From NCBI RefSeq assembly GCF_007747445.1, contig NZ_CP036425.1, positions 744,001 through 808,000 on the forward strand: 64,000 nt of DNA. Reading direction: 5' to 3'. The notes under the pieces were generated by a model. The model did not search any database. It was not told the DNA's origin and saw nothing but the letters and a program-made list of their open reading frames with translations. Positions 44,557 through 54,068 of this stretch are shown here, one piece after another (within the stretch, counting starts at the first letter, position 1; each line of letters begins with the position of its first letter). This DNA comes from Poriferisphaera corsica. Its GTDB lineage: Bacteria; Planctomycetota; Phycisphaerae; Phycisphaerales; Phycisphaeraceae. Made by a program: the position numbers and the translations under genes.

Positions 44557-45408
44557 TTAACTCTCGTCCAGCATCGTATACGGCCCGCCATCTCTCAAAT
44601 ATCGGCCAGATTCAACCAACTCCACCCATTTTGCCCCAGCCTCCTGAATCTTCTCGCCCATATTGTAAATCGGCTTCGCAAACGGCGGCTGCCAATCCGA
44701 TAACCCAAAAATGTCATGGAACACTACCACATGACCATGCGCCGCTGGCCCCGCACCGCAACCAATCACCGGCACAGGCCTTCCACTCCCCGGCTGCTTC
44801 GCTGCCGCAACGATCCGTTCCGTTACCTCATCAGGTACCGCCTCAACCAATAACGCTGCCGCGCCATGGGCAATCATCGTCTCCGCTGTCTCAATCAATA
44901 TGTCTGCAACCCGTTTCGTTCGGCCGCTCGACAAAAACCCACCCATCGCACGCACCGTCTGAGGTCGCGATCCAATATGAGCCACCACCGGAATCCCCGC
45001 ATGTGTCATCCGATGCACCAACGGAGCATGCGTCATATCCACCTCAAGCTTCACCAAATCCGCATTCCCATGCGACAAAAATCGGCAAGCATTCTTCATC
45101 GCATCATCATCACTGCACTGATAGGACCCAAACGGCATGTCCCCCATAATCAACGCTTTCGGCGCACCACGCCTCACCGCCGCCGTCAACTGAATCATAA
45201 ACTCGCACGGGACAGGCAACGTCGAGTCATGCCCCAAAATCATCTGCGCCGCCGTATCCCCCACCAGCATCACACGGCAACCGCCCTCATACAAATGCCT
45301 CGCCGTCGTCGCGTCGTAACACGTAATCATCGGAAATTTATGATCATCACGAGCCCAATGACGGATATCGCGAAGGGTACAACGCTTGTCTGTTGGCTTA
45401 TCACTCAT
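44557..45408 (-). CDS. panB: 3-methyl-2-oxobutanoate hydroxymethyltransferase
   Basis: PanB makes ketopantoate from 2-oxoisovalerate and methylenetetrahydrofolate, the first step to pantothenate and CoA. The 283-aa product has the (beta/alpha)8 motifs: MITCYDATTARHLYEGG, VMLVGDTAAQMILGHDSTLP (Mg-binding Asp), GDMPFGSYQ, LVKLEVD, HIGSRPQTVRAMGGF and LLVEAVPDEV (catalytic Glu), then VIGCGAGPAAHGHVVVFHDI. Its substrate also comes from the valine pathway that uses IlvB, but that gene is 35 kb away. No panC lies nearby. Confidence 0.95.
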   Translation of the reverse strand: MSDKPTDKRCTLRDIRHWARDDHKFPMITCYDATTARHLYEGGCRVMLVGDTAAQMILGHDSTLPVPCEFMIQLTAAVRRGAPKALIMGDMPFGSYQCSDDDAMKNACRFLSHGNADLVKLEVDMTHAPLVHRMTHAGIPVVAHIGSRPQTVRAMGGFLSSGRTKRVADILIETAETMIAHGAAALLVEAVPDEVTERIVAAAKQPGSGRPVPVIGCGAGPAAHGHVVVFHDIFGLSDWQPPFAKPIYNMGEKIQEAGAKWVELVESGRYLRDGGPYTMLDES

Positions 45409-45597
45409 CCCACGATTGTAGTTTCACCCGCCTCTTCAAGCGAATTAAACATTCTCGTCTCAATACCTTCGCCCAGAACGATTTTCGTACGATCAATGCA
45501 CGAATACACCGTTTTACGTCAGAATCCCCGCCTTTCCTTATCTCCAACTACCCCTACCTCATTGCCATTCCCCATTTTCTCCGTCACAATACACCCC

Positions 45598-46692
45598 ATG
45601 ATCAGTTCTATCCGCCACGCCTCTTACCCTTTGTACGCCCTCCTCATCACCGCCATCTCTCTGCTTACCCCCACCACTTCCCTCGCCGCCGACATCCCCA
45701 TCAACCTCACCGACACCCGCCAACTCGTCCTCAAAGCCTTACCTGATCCCTGCGTCATCCGCGTCGCCGACACCTACTACGCCTACGGCACCACCGACCC
45801 CGGACAAGGTTTCCAAGCCTACAAATCCCAAAACCTCACCGATTGGCAATCCCTCGGCTTCGTTTTCAAGAAAACCGAATCCAGTTGGGGCCAAAAACAT
45901 TATTGGGCGCCCTGCGTCGTTCAAAAGAACAACAAGTTCTACCTCTTCTACAGCACCTTCGGCCCGATCAACGGCACATGGGGCAGGGCAGGTCACCGCA
46001 TCGGTGTCGCCATCTCCGAGTCAGGCCCCCAAGGCCCGTTCATCGAACAAAAAATCCCCCTCTTTGGCGTTGGCAAATCCATCATCGACGCCGAAGTCTT
46101 CATCGACAACGACGGCTCCGCCTACCTCTACTACGTCCTCGATATCAGCGAAAACAAACGTTCTGAAATCTTTGTCGTCAAACTCAGTGACGATCTTCTT
46201 AGTATTGCCGACCAATGGGATCAAGACGACACCACCAGCAACGAACCCGTTTGGTGCGCCGAACCCATCGGCAAATGGGAAGGCAAACAATGGAATGAAG
46301 GCCCCAACGTCTTCCGTGTCGACAAATGGTACATCATGATGTACTCCGCCAACGGCTTCTTCACCCCCGACTATTCCGTCGGCTACGCCATCGCCCCATC
46401 ACCCCGCGGCCCATGGTTCAAAAGCCCCAGCAACCCCATCATCAAAAAAGATCCATCCTCCGCACCAAACCCCATTGTCGGCACAGGCCACAGCGATGTC
46501 GTCCAAGACCCTACCGGCCAATACTACATCTTCTATCACGCGCATAGCCAAGACCGTGGCGTTAAACGTCGCGACCTTTACGCTCAAAAACTCTACATCC
46601 AACCCGACAAAGACCTCATCCTCAAACTCACCCTCACACCTCAACCCGCTCCTCATAACCAATCAACGTCAACTCCTCCAATCAAGGACTGA
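45598..46692 (+). CDS. Secreted glycoside hydrolase, family 43-like
   Basis: A 364-aa exported enzyme with a five-bladed propeller as in GH43 (arabinanases, xylosidases, arabinofuranosidases). A signal peptide covers about residues 1-31 (cut near SLAA). Candidate active-site residues: Asp50 in ALPDPCVIRVADTYYAYGT (base), Asp164 in IIDAEVFIDNDGSAYLYY (pKa modulator) and Glu234 in WNEGPNVF (acid). The ATG at 45598 was chosen because it opens into the signal peptide; the frame is open much further upstream but with non-protein-like sequence. Substrate within the family cannot be told. The coding strand is extremely C-rich. Confidence 0.88.
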   Translation: MISSIRHASYPLYALLITAISLLTPTTSLAADIPINLTDTRQLVLKALPDPCVIRVADTYYAYGTTDPGQGFQAYKSQNLTDWQSLGFVFKKTESSWGQKHYWAPCVVQKNNKFYLFYSTFGPINGTWGRAGHRIGVAISESGPQGPFIEQKIPLFGVGKSIIDAEVFIDNDGSAYLYYVLDISENKRSEIFVVKLSDDLLSIADQWDQDDTTSNEPVWCAEPIGKWEGKQWNEGPNVFRVDKWYIMMYSANGFFTPDYSVGYAIAPSPRGPWFKSPSNPIIKKDPSSAPNPIVGTGHSDVVQDPTGQYYIFYHAHSQDRGVKRRDLYAQKLYIQPDKDLILKLTLTPQPAPHNQSTSTPPIKD

Positions 46693-46767
46693 TTGCAGTA
46701 GCGACAAGGGGAGAGCAGGGGAAAACGAAGTGGAATAGGGGGAAAATAGGAGGGGGATGGAGGGGGA

Positions 46768-48651
46768 TTAATTCGTTGCATGAATAAACTGCTTATACAG
46801 ATGCGCATACGTCCCACCTTCATGCAGAAGCTCCACATGTGTTCCTTCCTCAATCACGCGTCCTTGATCCAAAACCAAAATCCTATCTGCCTGCCTGATC
46901 GTCGATAGCCTGTGCGCAACAACAAACGATGTTCGCCCCGCCAGTAAAATCTCAAGCGCCTTTTGGATCCGTGATTCTGTGATCCCATCCACCGATGACG
47001 TTGCCTCATCCAAAATCAAGATCCGCGGGTCTGCCAGCATCGCCCTGCAGAAACACACCAACTGCCTCTGCCCTAATGACAAGTTAGACCCCGCTTCGCC
47101 TACTTCCGTATGTAAGCCATCCGACAACTGCTCCAAAATATCCAGACAGTTCAGCGCCTCCGCCGCAGCATACACCTCCGCATCGCTCGCCTGTGGCCGC
47201 CCCATCCTGATATTCTCAAGCACACTCCCCGTAAACAGAAAATTCTGCTGCAACACAATCCCAAGCTGCCTCACCAATGAACCCGTCTCAATTTTTTCAA
47301 CCCGTATCCCATCAATCCGCACCTCTCCCTCCGTCGGCAAGTAGAACTTCGATATCAGCTTAATCGCTGTACTCTTCCCCGATCCCGTCGCCCCAACCAG
47401 TGCGATCGTTTCTCCCTGCTTCGCCTCGAAATTCACATCCTCCAGCACCCGTACCCCCGGCTCGTACTCAAAACAAACCCCCTCAAACGTCACATCACCC
47501 ACAATCTCACCCACCTCCTCAGCATCCTCATCCTCCATCGCCTCCACTTTCAAATCCAGCAGCGTAAACACACGCTCCGCGCCCGCCATCGCCGTCAGTG
47601 AAAAATGATACATCCGCCCAATGATCGCGATCGGGAAGAAGAACATCCCCGACATAAAGAAGAAGATCACCAGCGACCCAAACTCGCCCGCCTGTTCACC
47701 CGGATCCGCATACGTCATCCCCAAAATCTGATACCCACCCAGCACCAACAAGATCGCAATAAAGAACTGCGAGTTCAATTCCAACAGCGGCAAGAAGATC
47801 CCAGACAGCTCTGCCGTCCGTTGGTTGTATTGCGAATGATCTTCTACCAAACCCTTAAACCGCCGCGCATTCTCATCATGACGCACAAACCCCTGCGTTA
47901 CACGGATCCCGTTCACGCTCTCTGCCAGCGTTGACGTGATTCGTGAAAAACTCTCCTGCACATCACGAAACGCCTTCGATAACTTCTTCCGAAAATACCC
48001 CGTAATCAACCAGATCACCGGCGCCATCACCAGCAACACCGAAAACAACACCGCATCGTAATACAGCATCACACCCGCCGCGATCAGCATCTGTCCCCCC
48101 TGGACCAGCGTGACAAACAGCACATCCTGCACCCCCATCCGCACGTTCTCAGTATCTGACGTGATCCGCGAAATGACCCGCCCCAATTTCGTGTGGTCAT
48201 AAAACCGCATCGGCATCTTCTGCAGATGCGCAAAAATCTGTTCCCGCAAATCATGCACCACAAACTCACCCAGCATCATCGCCAGCTTCATCCGAAAATG
48301 AAACACAATCGAAGTCAGAAACGATAACACCAAAAAACCGCCCGTATACCAAACCGTCCCACTGAAATCCTTTTGCTCAATCGGCCCCTTAATAATATAT
48401 CCCACAAACCAACCCAACAGCGGCAACTGAACCGCCCTTAAAAACACCGTTACCAGCAGCCAATTCCGCGTCTTCGCATACGGCTTCGTATACTGCAACA
48501 GCCGCATGATCAACCCCATCGACAGCGGCCGCTCCTTCACCTCCTCCAACTTCTGCAGCGCAACCAAATCATCCAGACCTAATTGATTGTTAGATCTGTC
48601 CGCCTCGTTTGTCCCCGTCTTCACCGCCGTTGCTGTTGTCGTTGTTGTCAT
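46768..48651 (-). CDS. ABC transporter half-exporter (MsbA/MDR-type), subunit 2
   Basis: A 627-aa protein with six membrane helices (about residues 60-340, for example LPLLGWFVGYIIKGPI) fused to an ATPase: Walker A VGATGSGKSTAIKLISKF, Q-loop GIVLQQNFLFTGSV, signature LSLGQRQLVCFCRAM, Walker B ILILDEATSSVD and an H-loop in FVVAHRLSTI. The ATG at 48651 is placed after GGGAGAGG; a GTG at 48660 is the alternative. The related gene upstream (48881-50842) lies on the same strand 230 bases away, so the two probably form a heterodimeric exporter of lipids or drugs. Confidence 0.92.
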   Translation of the reverse strand: MTTTTTATAVKTGTNEADRSNNQLGLDDLVALQKLEEVKERPLSMGLIMRLLQYTKPYAKTRNWLLVTVFLRAVQLPLLGWFVGYIIKGPIEQKDFSGTVWYTGGFLVLSFLTSIVFHFRMKLAMMLGEFVVHDLREQIFAHLQKMPMRFYDHTKLGRVISRITSDTENVRMGVQDVLFVTLVQGGQMLIAAGVMLYYDAVLFSVLLVMAPVIWLITGYFRKKLSKAFRDVQESFSRITSTLAESVNGIRVTQGFVRHDENARRFKGLVEDHSQYNQRTAELSGIFLPLLELNSQFFIAILLVLGGYQILGMTYADPGEQAGEFGSLVIFFFMSGMFFFPIAIIGRMYHFSLTAMAGAERVFTLLDLKVEAMEDEDAEEVGEIVGDVTFEGVCFEYEPGVRVLEDVNFEAKQGETIALVGATGSGKSTAIKLISKFYLPTEGEVRIDGIRVEKIETGSLVRQLGIVLQQNFLFTGSVLENIRMGRPQASDAEVYAAAEALNCLDILEQLSDGLHTEVGEAGSNLSLGQRQLVCFCRAMLADPRILILDEATSSVDGITESRIQKALEILLAGRTSFVVAHRLSTIRQADRILVLDQGRVIEEGTHVELLHEGGTYAHLYKQFIHATN

Positions 48652-48773
48652 ATCCGTCACCTCTCCCTCCCCTATCCGTTAAGTTCAATTTCCAATCCCG
48701 CCCTCCCCCCCCTGTTCGTAAAATTAATTTTTCAATCCCGCCCTTGAATTGCAGCGCTTTTTGGTTGTGTCCA

Positions 48774-48812
48774 TCAAGCCCCGCACCGCCGGTGCGGGGG
48801 TGTTCTCCCAAT
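48774..48812. repeat. GC-palindromic intergenic element, copy 1
   Basis: TCAAGCC, then the palindrome CCGCACCGCCGGTGCGG and TGTTCTCCCAA. The same arrangement occurs at 54143-54180. Each copy folds into a GC-rich hairpin without a T run. It lies between the two ABC half-exporter genes. Confidence 0.6.
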
Positions 48813-48880
48813 CAATGACCCCTTTCTTTCCTACAACCCCCATGGGCCCAACTTTCGGGGGTTCGGGGGAGGGCAGAGGC

Positions 48881-50842
48881 CTAACTTCCGGGGGAAACCA
48901 GCCCTAAAATCTCTCGCGACCTCGGATCCGCGATCTGCAGATCCGCCGCCGTCCTGTAATGCCCGCCATTCGCCATCAATTCCCCGTGCGTCCCCTGTTC
49001 CACAATCTTCCCCTTTTCCAGCACAATAATCTGATCCGCACGCCGCAGCGTCGACAACCTATGAGCAATCACAAATGTCGTCCGCCCCTTCATTGCCGCA
49101 TCCATCGCGCTCAAAATTTCATGCTCGGTTTCCGGGTCAATCGCCGCCGTCGGATCATCTAACAATAAAATAGGCGGCTCCAGCAATAACGCTCTCGCAA
49201 TCGCCAGCCGCTGCTTCTGACCACCCGACAGATTGTTCCCTCCCTCTTTCAGCTTCGTGTCGTACCCGTTTTCTAACCCCACAATAAACTCATGCGCCTG
49301 CGCGATCTTCGCCGCCTGTTCGATCTGTTCCCGCGTTGCCTCCGGATGCCCAAACGCAATATTCTCCGCCACCGTATCCGAGAACAAAAACGACTCCTGA
49401 AACACAATCCCGATGTTTCGTCTCAGATCAAACAAATCCACATTCCGTACATCCGTATCATCGATCAGCACCGCCCCTTCCTGTGGGTCATAAAACCGCG
49501 GGATCAGTGACAGCATCGTACTCTTTCCCGATCCTGTTGCCCCCAACACCGCCACACATTCCCCCGGCTCAGCCGTAAAGTTTACCCCATTAAGTACCCG
49601 CGCATCTTCATCCCCCTCATTCTCTCCGTACCCAAAGGACGTATTGAAAAACGTCACCTTCCCCGCAACCCGATCAATTCTCTTCGCGCATTTTCCACTC
49701 TCAATCTCGATCGGCGTATCCATCACTTCAAACACACGCTGCGCTGAGGTCAGCGACCGCTGCATCCCATTCGCGATCTGCGCAATCGAATGAATTTTGT
49801 CCGAAAACTGTTGCAAAAGCCCCGCAAAAACCACCAGCCCCGTCCCAATATTGAACGACGCATCATGAATATACAACCACCCACCATACACCAGCAGTAC
49901 CGCGATATTCACCGACGGTAAAAACGAGATCACCGGCACAAACCAAGATACAACCCGAAAAATATAACTCTTCTGCGCCGCAACCTCATCATTCGCCCGC
50001 CCAAACACTTTCCGCTGCTCCCCCTGCAACCCAAACCCCTTCACAACATGCACCCCCTGCACATTTTCCGACAACACCCTCACCGCCCCATCAAACAGCC
50101 GTCTATTCTCCCGATAGGCCGGACGCACCATTCTCGAAAACAACACCACCAATAAATACACCACCGGCGTACTCACCAGCGTCGCCAACGTCAGACCCAC
50201 ATGAATCTGAAACATAAACACCACATACGCCGCCAGCGACAACCCAATAATGATCACCTCCAGCAACACCGCATCCACAAACATCCGCAGACCTTGCACA
50301 TCTGATGTCACGCGGTTGATGATCGACCCCGACTCGTTCGCATCGAAAAATCGAAACGATAGCCGCTGCAATTTGTCATACACCGCCGACCGCAAATCCA
50401 CCACCATCGTTTGCACCAACAGCGACTTCCACACCGTCGCAAAACGCTCCAGTATAAACCGACCTACCGCCAGCAAAAATACAATACCTGCCAACACACA
50501 AACAATCTGCAGCGCCCCCCACTCCCCCGGCGGCGCAATACCAAACGGATACTGCGGATCTTTCGCCTCAGCATTAAACCCCTTCTGAATAATGTCCACA
50601 CCCAACCCTGTCAGGCCTAGCGTCGAGATAATCACGCCCAACAACACCAGCTGCACCACAAGCAGCCGCACCGCGTGAAATTTATACTGCCACGCCAACT
50701 TCACCATCCGCCAAACCAATTCCCCAGTCGTGTAATCAATATCCATCCCTCCCGTGCTGCTCACCTCCCCACTTTGTTTCTCGCGCACGACATCCTTGCT
50801 CTCCCCATCTGTCTTCCGTTTCGTCTCTGTTGCCGTTGCCAA
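48881..50842 (-). CDS. ABC transporter half-exporter (MsbA/MDR-type), subunit 1
   Basis: A 653-aa half-exporter: six helices (about residues 55-340), then the ATPase with Walker A VLGATGSGKSTMLSLIPRFY, Q-loop GIVFQESFLFSDTV, signature LSGGQKQRLAIARAL, Walker B ILLLDDPTAAIDPETE and the H-loop FVIAHRLSTL. Walker B reads LLLDDPT, so the usual catalytic Glu after the Asp is replaced by Asp; in heterodimeric exporters one site is often degenerate. The start is TTG at 50842 after AAGGA. A later ATG at 50746 is an alternative. It is the likely partner of the gene at 46768. Confidence 0.9.
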   Translation of the reverse strand: MATATETKRKTDGESKDVVREKQSGEVSSTGGMDIDYTTGELVWRMVKLAWQYKFHAVRLLVVQLVLLGVIISTLGLTGLGVDIIQKGFNAEAKDPQYPFGIAPPGEWGALQIVCVLAGIVFLLAVGRFILERFATVWKSLLVQTMVVDLRSAVYDKLQRLSFRFFDANESGSIINRVTSDVQGLRMFVDAVLLEVIIIGLSLAAYVVFMFQIHVGLTLATLVSTPVVYLLVVLFSRMVRPAYRENRRLFDGAVRVLSENVQGVHVVKGFGLQGEQRKVFGRANDEVAAQKSYIFRVVSWFVPVISFLPSVNIAVLLVYGGWLYIHDASFNIGTGLVVFAGLLQQFSDKIHSIAQIANGMQRSLTSAQRVFEVMDTPIEIESGKCAKRIDRVAGKVTFFNTSFGYGENEGDEDARVLNGVNFTAEPGECVAVLGATGSGKSTMLSLIPRFYDPQEGAVLIDDTDVRNVDLFDLRRNIGIVFQESFLFSDTVAENIAFGHPEATREQIEQAAKIAQAHEFIVGLENGYDTKLKEGGNNLSGGQKQRLAIARALLLEPPILLLDDPTAAIDPETEHEILSAMDAAMKGRTTFVIAHRLSTLRRADQIIVLEKGKIVEQGTHGELMANGGHYRTAADLQIADPRSREILGLVSPGS

Positions 50843-51086
50843 ATGAACATCCTTAGCCTGCTAGGCCGAACGTTTTTTCTCATGCATCAAGTCACCGCAA
50901 CCCACGCTACCAGACGTGAATCACAACCCACGAATCTAACAACCATTCACAAACTTACAAGCGCAATCCGCGCACAATCGCCACATCGGTCAACAATGTC
51001 TCATCAGCCCATATTCCATCTCTTTTTTTGCACAACCCCTGTCTCTCAGATAATGCCTCTCGCTCCAATCTATCTCTCAATCATCC

Positions 51087-52250
51087 TCACCGCCCCGGTA
51101 ACGGCGGCAGCCTTTCATTCATCCGCTCCAGCGGCAAAATCTCCACGTACAGCGGCAAATGATCAGACCCAATCTGCGGCCCAAGCCGGCGGTCAACCGC
51201 CGACAACTTCGGCGACACCAGACAATGATCCAGTGGCAATCTCAACCAGCTTGGAAACTGCGCCGGCCAAGTCCCCGCATAGCCCCAACCTTGTTGTGAA
51301 TACACCAGCACCGGCACCTCACCCTCAGGGTTCATCAACTCACTCAGCGGATGACTAAACGGAGTCGCATTTAAATCACCTATCAATACCGGCGGAAACG
51401 GCTGATTCCTTGCCCATTCAAACGCCCTCACCAATTGCTCATTCCTCACCGACGCATAGCTCCCAGCCCACGTCCGCACATCCATCGGCACAATCGGCGG
51501 CAACGTGTGCAACGACAACACCGAATACGTTTGACCTTGCACTCTCACCGTCGCCTCGATCGCCGGAATGTTATAACCCCCCGTCATGTCCGCCAGCCCC
51601 GCATCAATCAACTTAAACTCATCACTCTGCCCACGCTTCACAAACATCGCAATCCCAAATGCATCCGATCGTGGCCGAGGCGTGTGTAAATCATATCCCT
51701 CAAAATACCCCTCTAAATTCATCAACCACCAAGTATTCACCTCCTGCAGAAAAATCAGATCCGCATCACTCTCCTCCATCAACTTACCCACCTGCTCGTA
51801 ATCCATATTCCGATTATGCACATTCACATGCAGCAGCCGCAGTCCCCGCGCCCCTTCCTCAACCGTCGCATTCGCCACACTCTTCGCCGCCGGTAAATAC
51901 AGCGGCGCTATAAACCCAAGATTGATCAGTAAACACAGCAGCATCAAACTCGACCAGAACCAACGCTGCCGTAAACCCATGACAATCACACTCAACACCA
52001 GTATCTCCGCGTAGATCAACCGGAAGTTCGACATCAAGTCTAATATATGGTTATATCGATTACCCAACCCCAATATCGTCCCCAACATCGCCCCGATTCC
52101 AATCAACAACACCACCCCACTCACCACACCCCACAGACGTCGAATCACGCCACCCACAGCACTGTGCCGCTCGGACGCAACCTCACCTTCTCCTCCCTCA
52201 ACCCGCTCTTCTTCGCCAGAAGATCCAATTGGCTCATCAGGTGAATTCAA
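51087..52250 (-). CDS. Membrane-anchored endonuclease/exonuclease/phosphatase family protein
   Basis: A 387-aa protein. Three hydrophobic segments occupy about residues 35-125 (VVSGVVLLIGIGAMLGTIL, then YAEILVLSVIVMGL, and SLMLLCLLINLGFIAPLYLP). The EEP domain follows: LLHVNVHNRN, LIFLQEVNTWW, YSVLSLHTLPPI, PVLIGDLNATPFS, LDHCLVSPKL and GSDHLPLYVEI. These carry the metal-binding Asn, Glu, Asp, Asn and His of the fold. It faces the periplasm if the helices insert as predicted. Substrate could be nucleic acid, phospholipid or phosphate esters. The start is TTG and uncertain. Confidence 0.85.
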   Translation of the reverse strand: MNSPDEPIGSSGEEERVEGGEGEVASERHSAVGGVIRRLWGVVSGVVLLIGIGAMLGTILGLGNRYNHILDLMSNFRLIYAEILVLSVIVMGLRQRWFWSSLMLLCLLINLGFIAPLYLPAAKSVANATVEEGARGLRLLHVNVHNRNMDYEQVGKLMEESDADLIFLQEVNTWWLMNLEGYFEGYDLHTPRPRSDAFGIAMFVKRGQSDEFKLIDAGLADMTGGYNIPAIEATVRVQGQTYSVLSLHTLPPIVPMDVRTWAGSYASVRNEQLVRAFEWARNQPFPPVLIGDLNATPFSHPLSELMNPEGEVPVLVYSQQGWGYAGTWPAQFPSWLRLPLDHCLVSPKLSAVDRRLGPQIGSDHLPLYVEILPLERMNERLPPLPGR

Positions 52251-52460
52251 GGCTCATCTCGCATTCATATCAGGCAACAAGCTCACAATCACTGCACGAT
52301 AAGACTCATCCCCATCACCCTATCTCCCTTTCATCGGCCACACCTCTTCGCACCACACACTTTTCATCCAACCTCTTTCTCCCCACATGCCCACTCCAGC
52401 CCCACACGCTATCATATTCCTTTCGTACACCCGCTTATCACCCCAGAGGTTTCCCCCGCC

Positions 52461-53000
52461 ATGTCCACCAGCAAAAAAGTCTGCGTCTTCTGCTCCGCTT
52501 CCGACCGTGTTGATGCCGCCTATAAAACCGCCGCTCAAACCCTCGGCTCCCTCATCGGCCAACGCAACCACTCCCTCGTCTGGGGCGGCGGCAAAGTCGG
52601 ACTCATGGGCGAAGTCGCACGCTCCGCACAATCCGCCGGCGCAACACTCTTTGGCGTCATCCCCGAATCCATGCAAGACATCGAGATCGCCTACACCGAT
52701 GCCGACCAACTCGTCGTCACCCAAACCATGCGCGAACGTAAAGCGCTCATGGACTCCGAAGCCGACGCCTTCATCATCCTCCCCGGCGGCATCGGAACCC
52801 TCGAAGAACTCACCGAAATCATGGTGCTTCGTTACCTCAAATACCACGACCGTCCCATCATCCTCATCAACACCAACAACTTCTACGACCCCTTCATCAA
52901 ACTCATGCAGCACTACGTCGACGAGAAATTTGCCAAACCCAAACACATGAACCTCTTCACTGTCGTCGATACCCCCGCTCAAGCCCTCGACCTCCTCTAA
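52461..53000 (+). CDS. LOG family nucleoside 5'-monophosphate phosphoribohydrolase
   Basis: A 179-aa lysine-decarboxylase-like fold protein of the LOG family. The motifs KVCVFCSASDRVDAAYK, LVWGGGKVGLMGEVA, MRERKALM and the diagnostic FIILPGGIGTLEELTEI are all present. LOG enzymes split nucleoside monophosphates into base and ribose 5-phosphate; the plant enzyme activates cytokinins. Length matches the family. AGAGG lies upstream. It is on the plus strand, converging on the membrane gene at 53046. Confidence 0.93.
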   Translation: MSTSKKVCVFCSASDRVDAAYKTAAQTLGSLIGQRNHSLVWGGGKVGLMGEVARSAQSAGATLFGVIPESMQDIEIAYTDADQLVVTQTMRERKALMDSEADAFIILPGGIGTLEELTEIMVLRYLKYHDRPIILINTNNFYDPFIKLMQHYVDEKFAKPKHMNLFTVVDTPAQALDLL

Positions 53001-53045
53001 TCCCTCCCCCATTATTGAACAACGATCTTTCTCCCTTGCCCGCAA

Positions 53046-53522
53046 TCAAGCAGCGTTTTTCTCACGCATCGCCCATTCAACCTTGCGCACCAATTTCCGT
53101 ACGCCCAGCACCGTACCCGCCGCAACCAATCCACTCATCGCACCCGCCGTCAATGTAGCCGTGAACGTCATCTCCAAGCTTGCAAAAGCATCAAGAAATT
53201 CTGCAAGGATGACCCCGATGACAAGCCAGTAAGCCAGATAACACGCACGCACCGCCCAGTACCCCTCCTCAAATCGCAATAGCACACGCCACAAACCCAA
53301 ATGCAGCAACCACAACGCAATCCCCAATGGCACCGTTAAATAAAAGATGAATAATTGCCCAATAATCGCCGCCGGCAACGAAACCAACGGCACCAGCAGC
53401 CAAGGAAAATCCTCCCCGTAAACCGCCGGATTAAACAGCCCCATCACCGTCATAAACGCCCACGGCGACAACCCCATCACAACCACACAGTGAACCCCCA
53501 ATAAACCAATCGTTTTTACCAT
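53046..53522 (-). CDS. Membrane protein of unknown function, 4 helices
   Basis: A 158-aa protein with four hydrophobic segments (MVKTIGLLGVHCVVVMGLSP, LLVPLVSLPAAIIGQLFIFY, ACYLAYWLVIGVILAEFL and TLTAGAMSGLVAAGTVLGV) and a basic C-terminal tail. The ATG at 53522 follows GGGAGG and was chosen over the frame start at 53561. I recognise no family. Confidence 0.68.
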   Translation of the reverse strand: MVKTIGLLGVHCVVVMGLSPWAFMTVMGLFNPAVYGEDFPWLLVPLVSLPAAIIGQLFIFYLTVPLGIALWLLHLGLWRVLLRFEEGYWAVRACYLAYWLVIGVILAEFLDAFASLEMTFTATLTAGAMSGLVAAGTVLGVRKLVRKVEWAMREKNAA

Positions 53523-53690
53523 CTGAAACTGCCTCCCAATATCCCCATCACACATCTTCACACCCTGCCATCTGTTATTATAAGCACTTCACCTAGTCAG
53601 GACTCCATCCACCCTCACCACTTGCCACCCCGCATCATCTACCTCATAATTTCCCACTACACTTCCCACACGAGGCCCACATAATTGAAC

Positions 53691-54068
53691 ATGTCACGTT
53701 CCAAAACAGTCCTCATCTTTGACGCGCACCAGGTGCTGCCGCCAAATCCCCATCTATTGCACATCCCGCAACTCCGCGCCACACTCATGCGACTCAACCG
53801 CCCCATCTATCGTCTCTATATCCTCACATCCGATAACCCCGCCGCTCTTGAACAGCAACTCAAAGACAAGCAGCTCCGCCACTTCTTCCACGACATCCTC
53901 ACACCCGAATCTTTCACCGAACTCGATTTCTCCGCACCCACTATTGAACGCGCCTACATCATCTCTAATCAGCCCACCCCCCCTCACGCCGCCGATGCCC
54001 CCATCGAACACCTTGCCTCCATCGACGACCTTGTCCTCCATCTCGCCACATCCCCATCCCCCCCCTGA
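53691..54068 (+). CDS. Small HAD-like protein, possibly degenerate
   Basis: A 125-aa protein starting MSRSKTVLIFDAHQVLPPNP. The segment VLIFDAHQVL sits where haloacid dehalogenase-like phosphatases have DxDGT/V; here the second Asp is replaced by His. Next comes YRLYILTSDNPAALEQQLKD and HFFHDILTPESF, which matches motif II and the following helix of a HAD core (T/S then NP). No cap domain and no clear motif III/IV are visible. It is either a truncated HAD or a remote relative. The 3' end runs into homopolymer tracts. Confidence 0.5.
   Translation: MSRSKTVLIFDAHQVLPPNPHLLHIPQLRATLMRLNRPIYRLYILTSDNPAALEQQLKDKQLRHFFHDILTPESFTELDFSAPTIERAYIISNQPTPPHAADAPIEHLASIDDLVLHLATSPSPP

Noticed and set aside
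44226-44591. Minus-strand frame of 121 codons between panB and the HtrA gene
   Set aside because: It overlaps the end of panB in another phase, has no ribosome site and shows low-complexity, Cys/Trp-rich sequence typical of shadows.
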